A stretch of DNA of 64,000 nucleotides from Candidatus Amulumruptor caecigallinarius (GTDB taxonomy: Bacteria; Bacteroidota; Bacteroidia; Bacteroidales; Muribaculaceae), in the NCBI GenBank assembly GCA_944321825.1, contig CALUMU010000001.1:248001-312000 (forward strand). Reading direction: 5' to 3'. The translations under genes were made by a program, and so were the position numbers. This document shows, in pieces, positions 36,592-44,599 of the stretch; within the stretch, counting starts at the first letter, position 1; each line of letters opens with the position of its first letter. Under the pieces are notes generated by a model. It saw only the letters and a program-made list of their open reading frames with translations, did not search any database and was not told the origin of the DNA.

Positions 36592-37617
36592 TTATCTATA
36601 TTTAAGAGCTTTAATGAGCGAGTCGGCTTCATATGCCATCTCCCTATTTAAGCCAAACGAAAGTTGTTGAAACGAATGCGTCAGCCTGTTAAAATAAATC
36701 ATTATGCTGTATCTCGTGTAAGTTTTATCCGTAGTCGCATAAGTTCTTGTATAAGCCCTGTTTGATGTCCTATACGTATAAGCCGTACCTCTGCGAGTGT
36801 CGGTCTTGGTCACTACTTTGGTCTCTATTATGTCGTTAAAACGTACAGGCTGACCGCAATTAAATGAAATCAATCTCTCACGTTCCGAGATATGTAAGGT
36901 CTGGGCACCTTCGACCATCTTAGTCAAGCGGTTTACCAGCGTAGCGCAAGTCGGGACTGGCTGTTTATAGATATATCTACCTAAGAATCCTTTCTTTGAG
37001 TAGATAAAATCCGTTACGCTGTCAAACAGTCTGTCGCTGTAGTCATCCCAAATCTTAAAATGTTCCTGAAAGGTACAAGAACCTATAGGTATGAGATGGA
37101 CTATATCGGTCACTTCTTTGCATGCCTGTTCAAAGTTCCGGCTGAAACGCGTCTCTTTGCGTTCCCTGACTCTCGCCCGGACATCATTTATCGTCATCCG
37201 AAAACAGAATACCAATGAGCCAATAAATATCAGGATGTAAACCAGCCCCGCAACAGATCCAGTTCCGACACCGGCAAGCGCAAGCCCATAAGCTACACCA
37301 TTAATCAGGAGGAATAGCCCTAACCCCCTTAGCGGTTTTAATTTATATGCAAGATTTTGATAGTCATTGATGGACTCAGACGACTCGGAAATTGAAACAT
37401 TTTGCCGAGCATTGCTGCTATTATAAGTCCGATGTGATATCTGCTGATTACGTGAGCCTTGTGTGGTTATAACATGATGTAGAGCTGTAAATATCCGCTT
37501 GATTAACCGAAAAACAAGTTTCAACAGCGCAAATATCAAACGGAATATCCCAGACAGAAAGGAAATAATGTCTGCCGTAATCAGTCGCCCGACAATATAG
37601 CCTGATGTGAAACCCAT
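36592..37617 (-). CDS. Hypothetical membrane protein, 341 aa
   Basis: N-terminal membrane helix or pair (about 8-45), a second pair (about 98-140), and a soluble C-terminal domain rich in Arg, Thr and Tyr (A-Y-T-Y-R-T-S-N-R-A-Y-T-R-T). No known family. It sits 8 bases after the XRE regulator gene on the same strand, so it is probably under the same control. Confidence 0.65.
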   Translation of the reverse strand: MGFTSGYIVGRLITADIISFLSGIFRLIFALLKLVFRLIKRIFTALHHVITTQGSRNQQISHRTYNSSNARQNVSISESSESINDYQNLAYKLKPLRGLGLFLLINGVAYGLALAGVGTGSVAGLVYILIFIGSLVFCFRMTINDVRARVRERKETRFSRNFEQACKEVTDIVHLIPIGSCTFQEHFKIWDDYSDRLFDSVTDFIYSKKGFLGRYIYKQPVPTCATLVNRLTKMVEGAQTLHISERERLISFNCGQPVRFNDIIETKVVTKTDTRRGTAYTYRTSNRAYTRTYATTDKTYTRYSIMIYFNRLTHSFQQLSFGLNREMAYEADSLIKALKYR

Positions 37618-37625
37618 AATGGATG

Positions 37626-37991
37626 TTATTTAGAAGTTTTTTCGTAGAGGGATATGATTTTCTCCTTATCTGCAAGTTTTTCTCGGAGGTACTTCAACTC
37701 AGTTTCTAATCGTTCAATCTTTTCTTGACCCGAATTGACTGAAACTGAACCAGAAAGAGAAGCCGCCGACCCATGATTAGCCTCTACTCGTACACTAACT
37801 GCTTCTTCATCAAAAAAATAGCCAATCGTAACACCGAGAGCCTTTGAAATAGCTTCCAAATCTTGAGCTTGAATTTTGTTCTCACGTATACACCGATGAA
37901 GATTTTGCTCGGTCATGCCTACCTGGTTTGATAAACCACGTATACCACCTTTCCTTTTTTCACATAGGGTTTTAATAAGTTGCAAATTCAT
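37626..37991 (-). CDS. XRE-family repressor with C-terminal coiled coil
   Basis: The 121-residue protein has a helix-turn-helix at about 15-55 (G-I-R-G-L-S-N-Q-V-G-M-T-E-Q-N-L) and a C-terminal coiled coil (about 90-120) for dimerisation. The frame can open at a TTG at 38000, but ATG 37991 is more likely. It faces a divergent gene across two perfect palindromes and a promoter, the arrangement of a self-regulating element repressor. Confidence 0.85.
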   Translation of the reverse strand: MNLQLIKTLCEKRKGGIRGLSNQVGMTEQNLHRCIRENKIQAQDLEAISKALGVTIGYFFDEEAVSVRVEANHGSAASLSGSVSVNSGQEKIERLETELKYLREKLADKEKIISLYEKTSK

Positions 37992-38018
37992 ATTAATCAA
38001 GCATTTATAACATTGCGA

Positions 38019-38034
38019 CTAAAATATATTTTAG
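38019..38034. promoter_or_regulatory. Operator palindrome 1
   Basis: CTAAAATATATTTTAG, a perfect 16-bp palindrome, 28 bases before the XRE start codon. An identical copy lies at 38054-38069. The pair is the natural binding site of the adjacent XRE protein. Confidence 0.75.
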
Positions 38035-38053
38035 AGATTATAATTATTTAATG

Positions 38054-38069
38054 CTAAAATATATTTTAG
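38054..38069. promoter_or_regulatory. Operator palindrome 2
   Basis: Identical to the palindrome at 38019-38034, centre-to-centre distance 35 bp. It overlaps the expected -33 position of the rightward promoter, so binding here should block that promoter. Confidence 0.75.
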
Positions 38070-38093
38070 TGCCGAAATAATATGTTAGCTTTG
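38062..38093 (+). promoter_or_regulatory. Rightward promoter of the element's early genes
   Basis: TAGCTTTG (38086-38093) matches TAnnTTTG. The -33 position (about 38062-38066) falls in the T-rich arm of operator 2. The first gene starts 31 bases downstream. Confidence 0.5.
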
Positions 38094-38124
38094 CGGTATA
38101 AAGATAATAATAATTAATGAAACT

Positions 38125-38313
38125 ATGGCAAAGCGAAGCATCATACGCAAAGCTATCGAGAAGCTGAACGTAGACGACAAGGTGAATTTTCCCATTGCGC
38201 AACTGGCCAGTGTAAGGGTCGGAGCCTCCGAGGTGGGACTCGCAATGAACCGCAAATACAAGACCAAGTCAAACAGTTCGGATGGTGTCATAACGGTACA
38301 CCGCATAGCCTGA
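38125..38313 (+). CDS. Hypothetical small basic protein, 62 aa
   Basis: A basic 62-residue protein (M-A-K-R-S-I-I-R-K) with no membrane helix. It is the first gene right of the operators and so directly under XRE control. By position it could be an anti-repressor or Cro-like regulator, but I see no clear DNA-binding motif; the G-A-S-E-V-G-L segment might be part of a short helix-turn-helix. Confidence 0.6.
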   Translation: MAKRSIIRKAIEKLNVDDKVNFPIAQLASVRVGASEVGLAMNRKYKTKSNSSDGVITVHRIA

Positions 38314-38365
38314 CAAACGACTCAGAGTATTCAACCAATCAACTTTTAACCAATAACATATCAAC

Positions 38366-38560
38366 ATGAATGCATTGATACCGGTTATAGCCTCATTGGG
38401 CAAATATTCAATCAAAGAAACATGTGCCTTTCTCGGCATCCACCGCGAGACTTTGCGGAGGTGGGAGAGGGAGGGGATCATCTCCCGTAGCGGTTGCCGC
38501 AAATGCAACGGACGGCCATTTTTCTACGGCAAAGAGATTCTGCGTGTACTCAAATCATGA
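38366..38560 (+). CDS. Small MerR/excisionase-like HTH protein, 64 aa
   Basis: S-I-K-E-T-C-A-F-L-G-I-H-R-E-T-L-R-R-W is a winged-helix MerR-type motif. It is followed by R-P-F-F-Y-G-K-E-I-L as the wing, at 64 residues total. Proteins of this size serve as excisionases (Xis) or small activators in integrative elements. It lies 52 bases after the previous small gene. Confidence 0.75.
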   Translation: MNALIPVIASLGKYSIKETCAFLGIHRETLRRWEREGIISRSGCRKCNGRPFFYGKEILRVLKS

Positions 38561-38624
38561 CTCAGAACATCCGATGTACAATCTCCGATAACAGAACTAA
38601 TAATAATCCAAACCATATTGCATT

Positions 38625-38864
38625 ATGTCGTACCACACACTTTCGCCGACACCACCGATAATAGATGTACAGAAAATGTACAGCATCTCGCAAGTACGGA
38701 AATTACTCGGTACTAAATCATGCCCTATCAGCAGAGCCACCCTGTGGAGGTATCGTCGCCACGGACTCATTCAACCTACTGAGTATGTAGGGAAAGAACT
38801 GCGATTCAAAGGTGAGTCCATAGTCCAATGCTGGAATAGGTGCATGAATCTCAGATTTACCTGA
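38625..38864 (+). CDS. Small helix-turn-helix protein, 79 aa
   Basis: Contains Y-S-I-S-Q-V-R-K-L-L-G, then I-S-R-A-T-L-W-R-Y-R-R-H-G-L-I, a second MerR-like HTH similar in plan to the preceding gene. Bacteroidales mobile elements often carry such tandem small HTH genes before rep or mob genes. Immediate downstream sequence is the putative replication origin. Confidence 0.72.
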   Translation: MSYHTLSPTPPIIDVQKMYSISQVRKLLGTKSCPISRATLWRYRRHGLIQPTEYVGKELRFKGESIVQCWNRCMNLRFT

Positions 38865-38905
38865 CAGATTCTTTTCCCTTTTGTTCATCTCTGGACCTGT
38901 TTTCT

Positions 38906-39000
38906 TACGTACGCACGCGCGCGTATTAAGCTTGATATATAGCTTATATTGATATATATATTGACACTTCGTTGTAATATCTTGAATATCAGTAAGTTAT
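38906..39000. other. AT-rich origin segment with alternating purine-pyrimidine run
   Basis: Bases 38906-38925 alternate pyrimidine and purine without a break (TACGTACGCACG and so on), a possible Z-DNA run. An inverted repeat TAAGCT/AGCTTA (38927-38932, 38941-38946) and an AT-rich tract follow, directly before the iterons. The layout fits the melting region of an iteron origin. Confidence 0.5.
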
Positions 39001-39010
39001 AAGTATAGAT

Positions 39011-39114
39011 TCCCTACAAAATGATACGGGCTTCCCTACAAAATGATACGCTGATTCCGGGGTTAATCCCTACAAAATGATACGCAAAACCGCCAATCCC
39101 TACAAAATGATACG
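39011..39114 (+). repeat. Four iterons of a Rep_3-type origin
   Basis: TCCCTACAAAATGATACG occurs four times with no mismatch at 39011-39028, 39033-39050, 39067-39084 and 39097-39114. Start-to-start spacing is 22, 34 and 30 bases. They lie 24 bases before a Rep_3 initiator gene. Iterons are the binding sites of such initiators and control copy number. Confidence 0.9.
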
Positions 39115-39137
39115 CTGACTTTTAAGTCTTACTCCCT

Positions 39138-40313
39138 ATGGCAGCAGCATCACAAGCCACACCGCAAAATCCCGGACAAAACAGGCATATCAATGTGCCG
39201 TTTAAAATATCATGGTCGCGTCAGCCCGACATGAGCATCCATGAGCAGCGTCTGTTGCTGCGCATCATGGAATACTGTCAGGCGCAAATCAACGGTGTGG
39301 CCACAAAAGGGATATGCCAAGTCACTCCAAACCATAAGACGGTTGAGATAACGATGCCCCTGAGCGATGTATTCTTTTCTCGCCGCGTGTCGCCAAAAGA
39401 GGCCGAAGAATGTCTGCTGTCCCTGCACAGGCATACGTTCCAGTTTCAGGACAAGAACATGTGGTGGTCATGCGGATATATCGAGCATCCTGAAGTGCGC
39501 TTCGGACAGCGCATAATGAGTTTCGGTGTCTATCACCGCCTGTGGGAGATCATAAAAGCTTATGCCGAAGGGTTCCACAAGGTAGAGCTTAACAAAGCCC
39601 TTAACTTGCCCACTTCGTACGCTATCAGGTTTTATCTGCTGGTCAGCGAAAATAAGACGGACCGAATGGAGATGTCGGTCGATGTATTCAAGAACTGGCT
39701 CGGCATCCCGGAGGATAAATACCGCGACAAGAAAGGCAACCACAGGATAGACAATCTTGAAGAACGCATCATAAAGCCCTCGAAGCAGTCGCTTGACGAG
39801 AGCTGCCCCTACACGTTCACCTACTCCAAGGTCAGGGAGAATCCACGCAATCCCAAAAGCCGTGTAGTGGCGTTTGAGTTCGTGCCAGTTGAGCAACCGC
39901 ACATGAAAGACCCGGAACTGGAGCGCAAACGTCTCATCTCCGAGATTGCGCCATCATTTCTCCTTAGCCCAGAAGTATATGATTACCTGAAAACGAACTA
40001 TGGGATGACAGGGCCATTTCTCAATCCACGAAAGGCAAAAATCAAGCAATGGGAGGATTTGGAAGCCGACCCTTTGGGGTGGCTGGCTGCAAGACGCAGA
40101 CTGGCGCACGAAGCATCCACCGAACCTCGCAATTACATCTTCGGTGCCATGTGCCGCAGAATCGACGAGCTTTTAGGGAGAGAGGAAACCAGTCAGGACA
40201 TGGATGCTCGGTCATCTCCGCCACAGCCATTACAAGCACAGATTGAGATGAAGCGTAAGGTGGATGACCTGAGCAATGAATTGGCCAATTTATTCAATCC
40301 ATATGACCATTAG
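39138..40313 (+). CDS. Rep_3 (RepB-like) plasmid replication initiator
   Basis: 391 residues. Two winged-helix domains of the Rep_3 superfamily are visible: W-S-R-Q-P-D-M-S-I-H-E-Q-R-L-L-L-R-I-M near 26-44 and L-P-T-S-Y-A-I-R-F-Y-L-L-V-S near 154-167, followed by V-F-K-N-W-L-G-I. It should bind the four iterons just upstream and start theta replication. The length is at the upper end of the family because of a C-terminal extension. Its presence means the integrated element can probably replicate when excised, or descends from a plasmid. Confidence 0.88.
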   Translation: MAAASQATPQNPGQNRHINVPFKISWSRQPDMSIHEQRLLLRIMEYCQAQINGVATKGICQVTPNHKTVEITMPLSDVFFSRRVSPKEAEECLLSLHRHTFQFQDKNMWWSCGYIEHPEVRFGQRIMSFGVYHRLWEIIKAYAEGFHKVELNKALNLPTSYAIRFYLLVSENKTDRMEMSVDVFKNWLGIPEDKYRDKKGNHRIDNLEERIIKPSKQSLDESCPYTFTYSKVRENPRNPKSRVVAFEFVPVEQPHMKDPELERKRLISEIAPSFLLSPEVYDYLKTNYGMTGPFLNPRKAKIKQWEDLEADPLGWLAARRRLAHEASTEPRNYIFGAMCRRIDELLGREETSQDMDARSSPPQPLQAQIEMKRKVDDLSNELANLFNPYDH

Positions 40314-40366
40314 ACATCAACACACCCCAGCACATACCCTCTAAAACGCGCAGAAACACCTCTAAT

Positions 40367-40424
40367 TTCTAAGCGATTCGCGCAAATGAGGTTTCATAAC
40401 CCACGCCGCAGAATACGCTTAGAA
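40367..40424. repeat. 9-bp inverted repeat after rep
   Basis: TTCTAAGCG at 40367-40375 and its exact complement at 40416-40424 are separated by 40 bases, between rep and the next small frame. It may be a nick site, a single-strand origin or chance. No other support. Confidence 0.3.
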
Positions 40425-40439
40425 TCAAAAAAACGATAT

Positions 40440-40598
40440 ATGACAATTTACATATCACTTCCCATCACCGGGCAATGCGATGCAATAGTGCTAATGCCCG
40501 GTTGGATGGCAAACAAAGGCTGCACCTTGGAGTACCAGTGCGCCCTGATATACGGCTTTTCCAGTAAGATTCAGAAAATAGAAAATCTGACAGACTAA
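40440..40598 (+). pseudogene. DUF4406-like nucleoside-deoxyribosyltransferase-fold remnant, 52 aa
   Basis: The start M-T-I-Y-I-S-L-P-I-T-G is the first strand and loop of DUF4406-type proteins. The remainder, C-D-A-I-V-L-M-P-G-W-M-A-N-K-G-C-T-L-E-Y-Q, is the C-terminal half. The middle of the fold (normally about 40-50 residues) is missing in frame at T-G-Q-C-D. It is probably an internally deleted gene. The frame ends on the first base of the methyltransferase ATG, so it may still serve translational coupling. Confidence 0.6.
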
Positions 40599-41761
40599 TG
40601 GGTATCACGGTATTAAGTTTATTCGACGGCATGAGCTGCGGACAGATTGCGCTCCATGAGCTTGGAATCAAGGTTGACACATATTACGCCTCCGAGATAG
40701 ACAAGTTCTGCATCGCGCAGACGCAACTCAACTTCCCAGGCACAATCCAGTTGGGCGATGTGCGCGGCATAGATGCTGTGCGGTTGCCGAAAATAGACTT
40801 GATACTCGCCGGATCACCGTGCCAGGGATTTAGTTTCGCGGGCAAGCGACTTAACTTTGAAGACCCACGCTCTGCGCTGTTTTTTGAATTCATACGCATA
40901 CTCGGTGAGGCAAAGACTCTGAATCCGCAGGTGCTTTTCTTACTTGAAAACGTCCGTATGAAACAGTCAAGCGAGAGTGTTATCAGCGACCGTATAGGAC
41001 TACTTCCTGTAATCATCAACTCCAGCCTCGTATCGGCTCAGAACCGAGTCCGGATGTATTGGAGCAACATACGGACAAGAACCGAGACAAATCTCTTTGA
41101 GACAATAAAAGTTACCGACATACCGCCGCCCAAAGACCGTGGGCTTTATCTCAGGGACATATTGGAGGACGATGTGCCAGAACGGTTCTATCTCACGGAA
41201 AGTTACATCAAGAAACTAAAAGAATATCATCATCGGCAGAAGAAACTCGGCAACGGTTTCTGTCTCGATCCACGGACAGCGAGCGACAAAGCCAAAGCGG
41301 TATGTATCGGTGGCAAGTGGCACGATGACATAGTATTGCTTGATAGCAAACATTGTCAACGCTGTTTTGCAGTTCGCGGCCGGAATCCGAAGACTGGAAG
41401 AAACGAGCAGACGATGACGTTACCACCAGTTTGTAAAACGAATTGTCTTACAAGTGTAGAGAAAGACAATTTAATACTTCAACTTCCGCATGGGTGGAAT
41501 AAAGGACGGCTTATTAAAGACAAAGCCCCGTCACTAACGACAAGTTCTTGGGAACATAATAATTTGCTTTTAATACGAAAAGCTGTGCAGATTACACCCG
41601 ACGCTATATTGCGCCGCCTGACACCGATTGAGTGCGCCCGGCTGCAGACAATCCCCGAATGGTACAAATGGGAATGTTCGGAAACACAACAGTATCGAAT
41701 GTTAGGCAACGGCTGGACTGTGGAAGTAATAAAGCACATACTATCTTTTATAAAAAAATAA
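40598..41761 (+). CDS. DNA (cytosine-5-)-methyltransferase
   Basis: 387 residues. The SAM motif is L-F-D-G-M-S-C-G near 8-15, the catalytic loop G-S-P-C-Q-G-F-S has Cys75, and F-L-L-E-N-V is motif VI. The C-terminal L-T-P-I-E-C-A-R-L-Q and G-N-G-W-T-V motifs close the fold. No restriction enzyme gene is beside it, so it is a solitary mobile-element methylase, likely protecting the element in a new host. Its start overlaps the preceding remnant by one base. Confidence 0.93.
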   Translation: MGITVLSLFDGMSCGQIALHELGIKVDTYYASEIDKFCIAQTQLNFPGTIQLGDVRGIDAVRLPKIDLILAGSPCQGFSFAGKRLNFEDPRSALFFEFIRILGEAKTLNPQVLFLLENVRMKQSSESVISDRIGLLPVIINSSLVSAQNRVRMYWSNIRTRTETNLFETIKVTDIPPPKDRGLYLRDILEDDVPERFYLTESYIKKLKEYHHRQKKLGNGFCLDPRTASDKAKAVCIGGKWHDDIVLLDSKHCQRCFAVRGRNPKTGRNEQTMTLPPVCKTNCLTSVEKDNLILQLPHGWNKGRLIKDKAPSLTTSSWEHNNLLLIRKAVQITPDAILRRLTPIECARLQTIPEWYKWECSETQQYRMLGNGWTVEVIKHILSFIKK

Positions 41762-42028
41762 TATGAACGACAACGTGATTATTAGTAATCAAAATATGGG
41801 CGGTAAAACGAATTCTACCTTGTGGCCGCGCTGTATTTTGCCGAGGACGAGGCCTAAAGAAGAAAAAAGATACTTTGAGGCAAGCATTAATTGAAGCACA
41901 GGCCGATCCTGTATCATGCTGCATGAGGGAAATAGAATACGGATTGCTGCTGCACTGGACAATCTCACACGTCCAAAATCCGTACAACTAACACTATCTT
42001 TTGACTAATTCATAACACCTGATATACA
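41762..42028. other. No clear gene between the two methyltransferases
   Basis: 267 bases. A short frame from an ATG at 41763 ends after about 43 codons. A second frame without an ATG runs about 70 codons to a stop at about 41989. Neither has a recognisable product; this could be a decayed small gene. Confidence 0.3.
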
Positions 42029-42217
42029 ATGAGTAAACTTGACATGATAAGTAATCCGTCAACCGAGAAAAGTCACGAGGCTTTGAAACAAGCAAAGAAG
42101 ATGGAGAAAGATAACAATGCCTTTCTGAACATGTGCAAAATAGGTCGTAAAACCATAATATGCGCAAGTAAGAAAAATCTACGCAGATACATTGAAGCTT
42201 GCGCTAAAGCCTATTGA
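42029..42217 (+). CDS. Hypothetical small basic protein, 62 aa
   Basis: A Lys-rich, probably helical 62-residue protein with one Cys pair. No known motif. It ends 25 bases before the ATG of the adenine-type methyltransferase and is probably co-transcribed with it. Confidence 0.5.
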   Translation: MSKLDMISNPSTEKSHEALKQAKKMEKDNNAFLNMCKIGRKTIICASKKNLRRYIEACAKAY

Positions 42218-42242
42218 CCATATTATAATTGTCCTTGACATC

Positions 42243-42950
42243 ATGGAAACCACAACTATACCAGACAGTGGCATCACCATCTTTAATGGTGACTGCATTG
42301 CCGTGATGAAACAAATGCCCGACAAGTCTTATGACTTGGCGATAGTAGACCCACCTTATTACTGTGGTCCAGAGAGACGAGGGGCGTATGGAGCAAGGGT
42401 GTCATCGCTCAATGTTAAGCGTAAAGAATACCCAGTAACATCCCATTGGATAGTTCCCGGCAAAGAGTATTTTAATGAACTTGAACGAGTGGCCAAACAC
42501 TACATAGTGTGGGGCTGCAATTATTTTGACTGGCACTTTGCGCCTGGCCGCATCGTATGGGACAAATGCAATGGCGCATCATCTTTTTCAGACTGTGAAA
42601 TTGCTGCTACAGATATAATAAACTCCGTAAGGATGTTTCGTTACATGTGGAACGGTATGCAGCAAGGACGCAGTATCAAAGAAGGACATATCATGCAGGG
42701 AAATAAATCCCTTAACGAGAAACGGATCCATCCCACACAAAAGCCGGTGGCATTATACGGATGGCTATTGCAAAACTTTGCAACAGCTGGAGACCGTATA
42801 CTTGACACACATCTTGGCAGTGGAAGCTCAGCAATAGCAGCTTATGAAATGGGATATGAATTCTTTGGAATTGAAGCAGAACCCCTCTATTTCAAACGAG
42901 CGTCCGAACGTCTTTTAACCCATACTAATCAGTTGAGAATTTTTATGTAA
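42243..42950 (+). CDS. DNA N-methyltransferase (N6-adenine or N4-cytosine)
   Basis: 235 residues from ATG 42243; the longer frame from 42192 overlaps the previous gene and adds unrelated residues. Motif IV D-P-P-Y is at 36-39. The SAM motif I appears late as L-D-T-H-L-G-S-G-S-S near 197-206, giving the beta-type order (IV before I). H-P-T-Q-K-P precedes it. No target-recognition domain or restriction gene is seen. A second solitary methylase in the element. Confidence 0.88.
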   Translation: METTTIPDSGITIFNGDCIAVMKQMPDKSYDLAIVDPPYYCGPERRGAYGARVSSLNVKRKEYPVTSHWIVPGKEYFNELERVAKHYIVWGCNYFDWHFAPGRIVWDKCNGASSFSDCEIAATDIINSVRMFRYMWNGMQQGRSIKEGHIMQGNKSLNEKRIHPTQKPVALYGWLLQNFATAGDRILDTHLGSGSSAIAAYEMGYEFFGIEAEPLYFKRASERLLTHTNQLRIFM

Positions 42951-42971
42951 AACCGAAACAATTATATCCCA

Positions 42972-43190
42972 ATGAATATCATCGTGTTTTCACCGTTCAC
43001 GACAATTCTGTTTGTCTTGACCATTGTTTCAGCCTGTATTTTATGGCTGGCAATACTCCTCAGTATCAGGATGACCCCAAAGAAGCTGGAAAGATTCATG
43101 CCGCGTAAAGTCTGCGTAGCCAATATCGCATTGTTGTTTATATCGGCATGTGGACTGATGATAAGCCTTCTGTATCAGCTTTTTTCATAA
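42972..43190 (+). CDS. Small two-helix membrane protein, 72 aa
   Basis: Two hydrophobic helices (about 9-30 and 48-70) around a short basic loop (M-T-P-K-K-L-E-R-F). No family. It follows the methyltransferase by 21 bases and precedes a similar small membrane gene by 16 bases. Confidence 0.55.
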   Translation: MNIIVFSPFTTILFVLTIVSACILWLAILLSIRMTPKKLERFMPRKVCVANIALLFISACGLMISLLYQLFS

Positions 43191-43206
43191 ACAGGATATA
43201 CGCTCA

Positions 43207-43416
43207 ATGAAAAGGCTACTACATTTGAAAAAGATGGTGCTGTATGCTGTGGTCATCATTTTACTGTGTTCACCATTGGCATTGGCTATACCGTGGTTGG
43301 GCTATGACCTGATGACCTCCTTGACATTGCTACAGGCATCTGTGATAGTCCTGTCGCCTGTCGTCATCGGAGCTTTGGTATTATGGAGTATTCTATGGAG
43401 TTCCGGCCGCGACTGA
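43207..43416 (+). CDS. Small two-helix membrane protein, 69 aa
   Basis: A basic N-terminus (M-K-R-L-L-H-L-K-K) precedes two hydrophobic helices (about 11-30 and 38-62). Similar in plan to the previous gene, but sequence similarity is not evident. It ends the forward run; the next genes are convergent. Confidence 0.55.
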   Translation: MKRLLHLKKMVLYAVVIILLCSPLALAIPWLGYDLMTSLTLLQASVIVLSPVVIGALVLWSILWSSGRD

Positions 43417-43447
43417 CACGGTGAAAATCGATTATTTCGTATCCAAT

Positions 43448-43714
43448 TTATCCAACGGTCACGATGGGCTGTCCAAAGAATGTTGAGAGCATGGCGAGTG
43501 TGGAAATTGTGAAATTATGCTCTCCACTTAGCCATCGTGTGATTTCATTAGGACGTTTCCCTATGGCTTCCGCAAGTTGCTTACGGTTCAACCCTTTTTC
43601 TTTCATAAGGGCATCCAGTCTGTTGGATATGGCAAAAGAGAGTCGCGTCTCCTCACGCTTCTCTTTCGGAATTTCGTTAAAGATTTCTTGAAGATTGATG
43701 TTTGCGGTTCTCAT
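43448..43714 (-). CDS. HTH antitoxin (HigA-like, XRE family)
   Basis: 88 residues. The helix-turn-helix is L-N-R-K-Q-L-A-E-A-I-G-K-R-P-N-E-I-T-R-W (43-62). Its ATG overlaps the stop of the upstream gene by 4 bases. A toxin-like gene first and an HTH gene second is the HigBA order. The N-terminal 35 residues may hold the toxin-binding segment. Confidence 0.75.
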   Translation of the reverse strand: MRTANINLQEIFNEIPKEKREETRLSFAISNRLDALMKEKGLNRKQLAEAIGKRPNEITRWLSGEHNFTISTLAMLSTFFGQPIVTVG

Positions 43715-44181
43715 ATCTCAAAAGTTTTATCAGTGACAATCTCTTTTTCGGTTATCTCCACTTTTCCTGAGCGTACCTCCTGTTTAAGCAGACGCTCAAA
43801 CTTTTGCAAGTCGATTACATATCCCTGCAAAGTGTCATTTTCCTCATAAGTGCGACTATTCTTGACATCGCCGTTGCCAAGTACAAGTATCTTGTCAGTC
43901 AGGCGCAAGCAATAAAGGCGGAGTTTTGATTTAAGTATCGGCAGAGCAACCACCGAGTCATTCATCTTACCTTCATGCCTAAAATAACGTTCTAATGCAC
44001 CATTTGACAAAATTTGTTCCACAAAACGCATGATTTTCTGAAAATCAGGGTTTAGTTCCGCATTGTTTCGGAATTTGAATATGAATTTTTCAAATTCGCT
44101 TTTATCATCCGAAAGGAACTGAATCGTATACATGGTGCAGCTTTCGCTACTGTTTACCAAGAGGAGTTCAACTTCACTCAT
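43711..44181 (-). CDS. Probable toxin of a HigBA/RelE-like module, 156 aa
   Basis: The frame is open from 44211, but ATG 44181 (M-S-E-V-E-L-L) is the better start. The protein has a RelE/HigB-like C-terminal strand pattern (K-S-K-L-R-L-Y-C-L-R-L-T-D-K-I-L-V-L-G-N-G) but is longer than classical RelE (about 95). It is coupled to a downstream HTH gene by a 4-base overlap. Toxin assignment is by context and fold pattern; no catalytic residues are certain. Confidence 0.6.
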   Translation of the reverse strand: MSEVELLLVNSSESCTMYTIQFLSDDKSEFEKFIFKFRNNAELNPDFQKIMRFVEQILSNGALERYFRHEGKMNDSVVALPILKSKLRLYCLRLTDKILVLGNGDVKNSRTYEENDTLQGYVIDLQKFERLLKQEVRSGKVEITEKEIVTDKTFEI

Positions 44182-44325
44182 AATTCTGTGTCCTTTAAAT
44201 TTACAACGCAAAGATACATATAAAGTTTGACATATATGTAAAATAGTGTAAGATTTTTTGCTGAATTTTGCCTATGCACACTTTGTTGGTTGGATAAATG
44301 TCCTCTACAACGAAATAGTACATAT

Positions 44326-44571
44326 TCAGGCTGGTTGATTGGATATGCGGTTAAGTCTGTCATGATGATGTTTGCGGTGATACATGCGCCACAACATTTT
44401 GAAAGGATAAACGAGTACTTTCAGGATTTTCAGGAGGATAGTGCATATCCCACGGATTATAATAAATACAAAGTTACACAGGGCATAAACGTTGCGTAAT
44501 ATGCCGATAATGAGACCTAACAGCACCTTGCATATTACAAGTGCGATGATGAAGATTATTACAGTAGCCAT
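44326..44571 (-). CDS. Small membrane protein with basic tail, 81 aa
   Basis: A long hydrophobic N-terminal half (about 1-60, two helices) ends in a His/Arg-rich tail (M-Y-H-R-K-H-H-H-D-R). No family. An opposite-strand frame in the same place has a less protein-like composition, so this strand is preferred. Confidence 0.5.
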   Translation of the reverse strand: MATVIIFIIALVICKVLLGLIIGILRNVYALCNFVFIIIRGICTILLKILKVLVYPFKMLWRMYHRKHHHDRLNRISNQPA

Positions 44572-44599
44572 TATAACATTATTTTAATTTATGTATAGT

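Noticed and set aside
39011..39114. Four repeats considered as a CRISPR array
   Set aside because: Units are 18 bp with spacers of 4 to 16 bases, unequal spacing, no cas genes, and a Rep_3 gene next to them; they are iterons.
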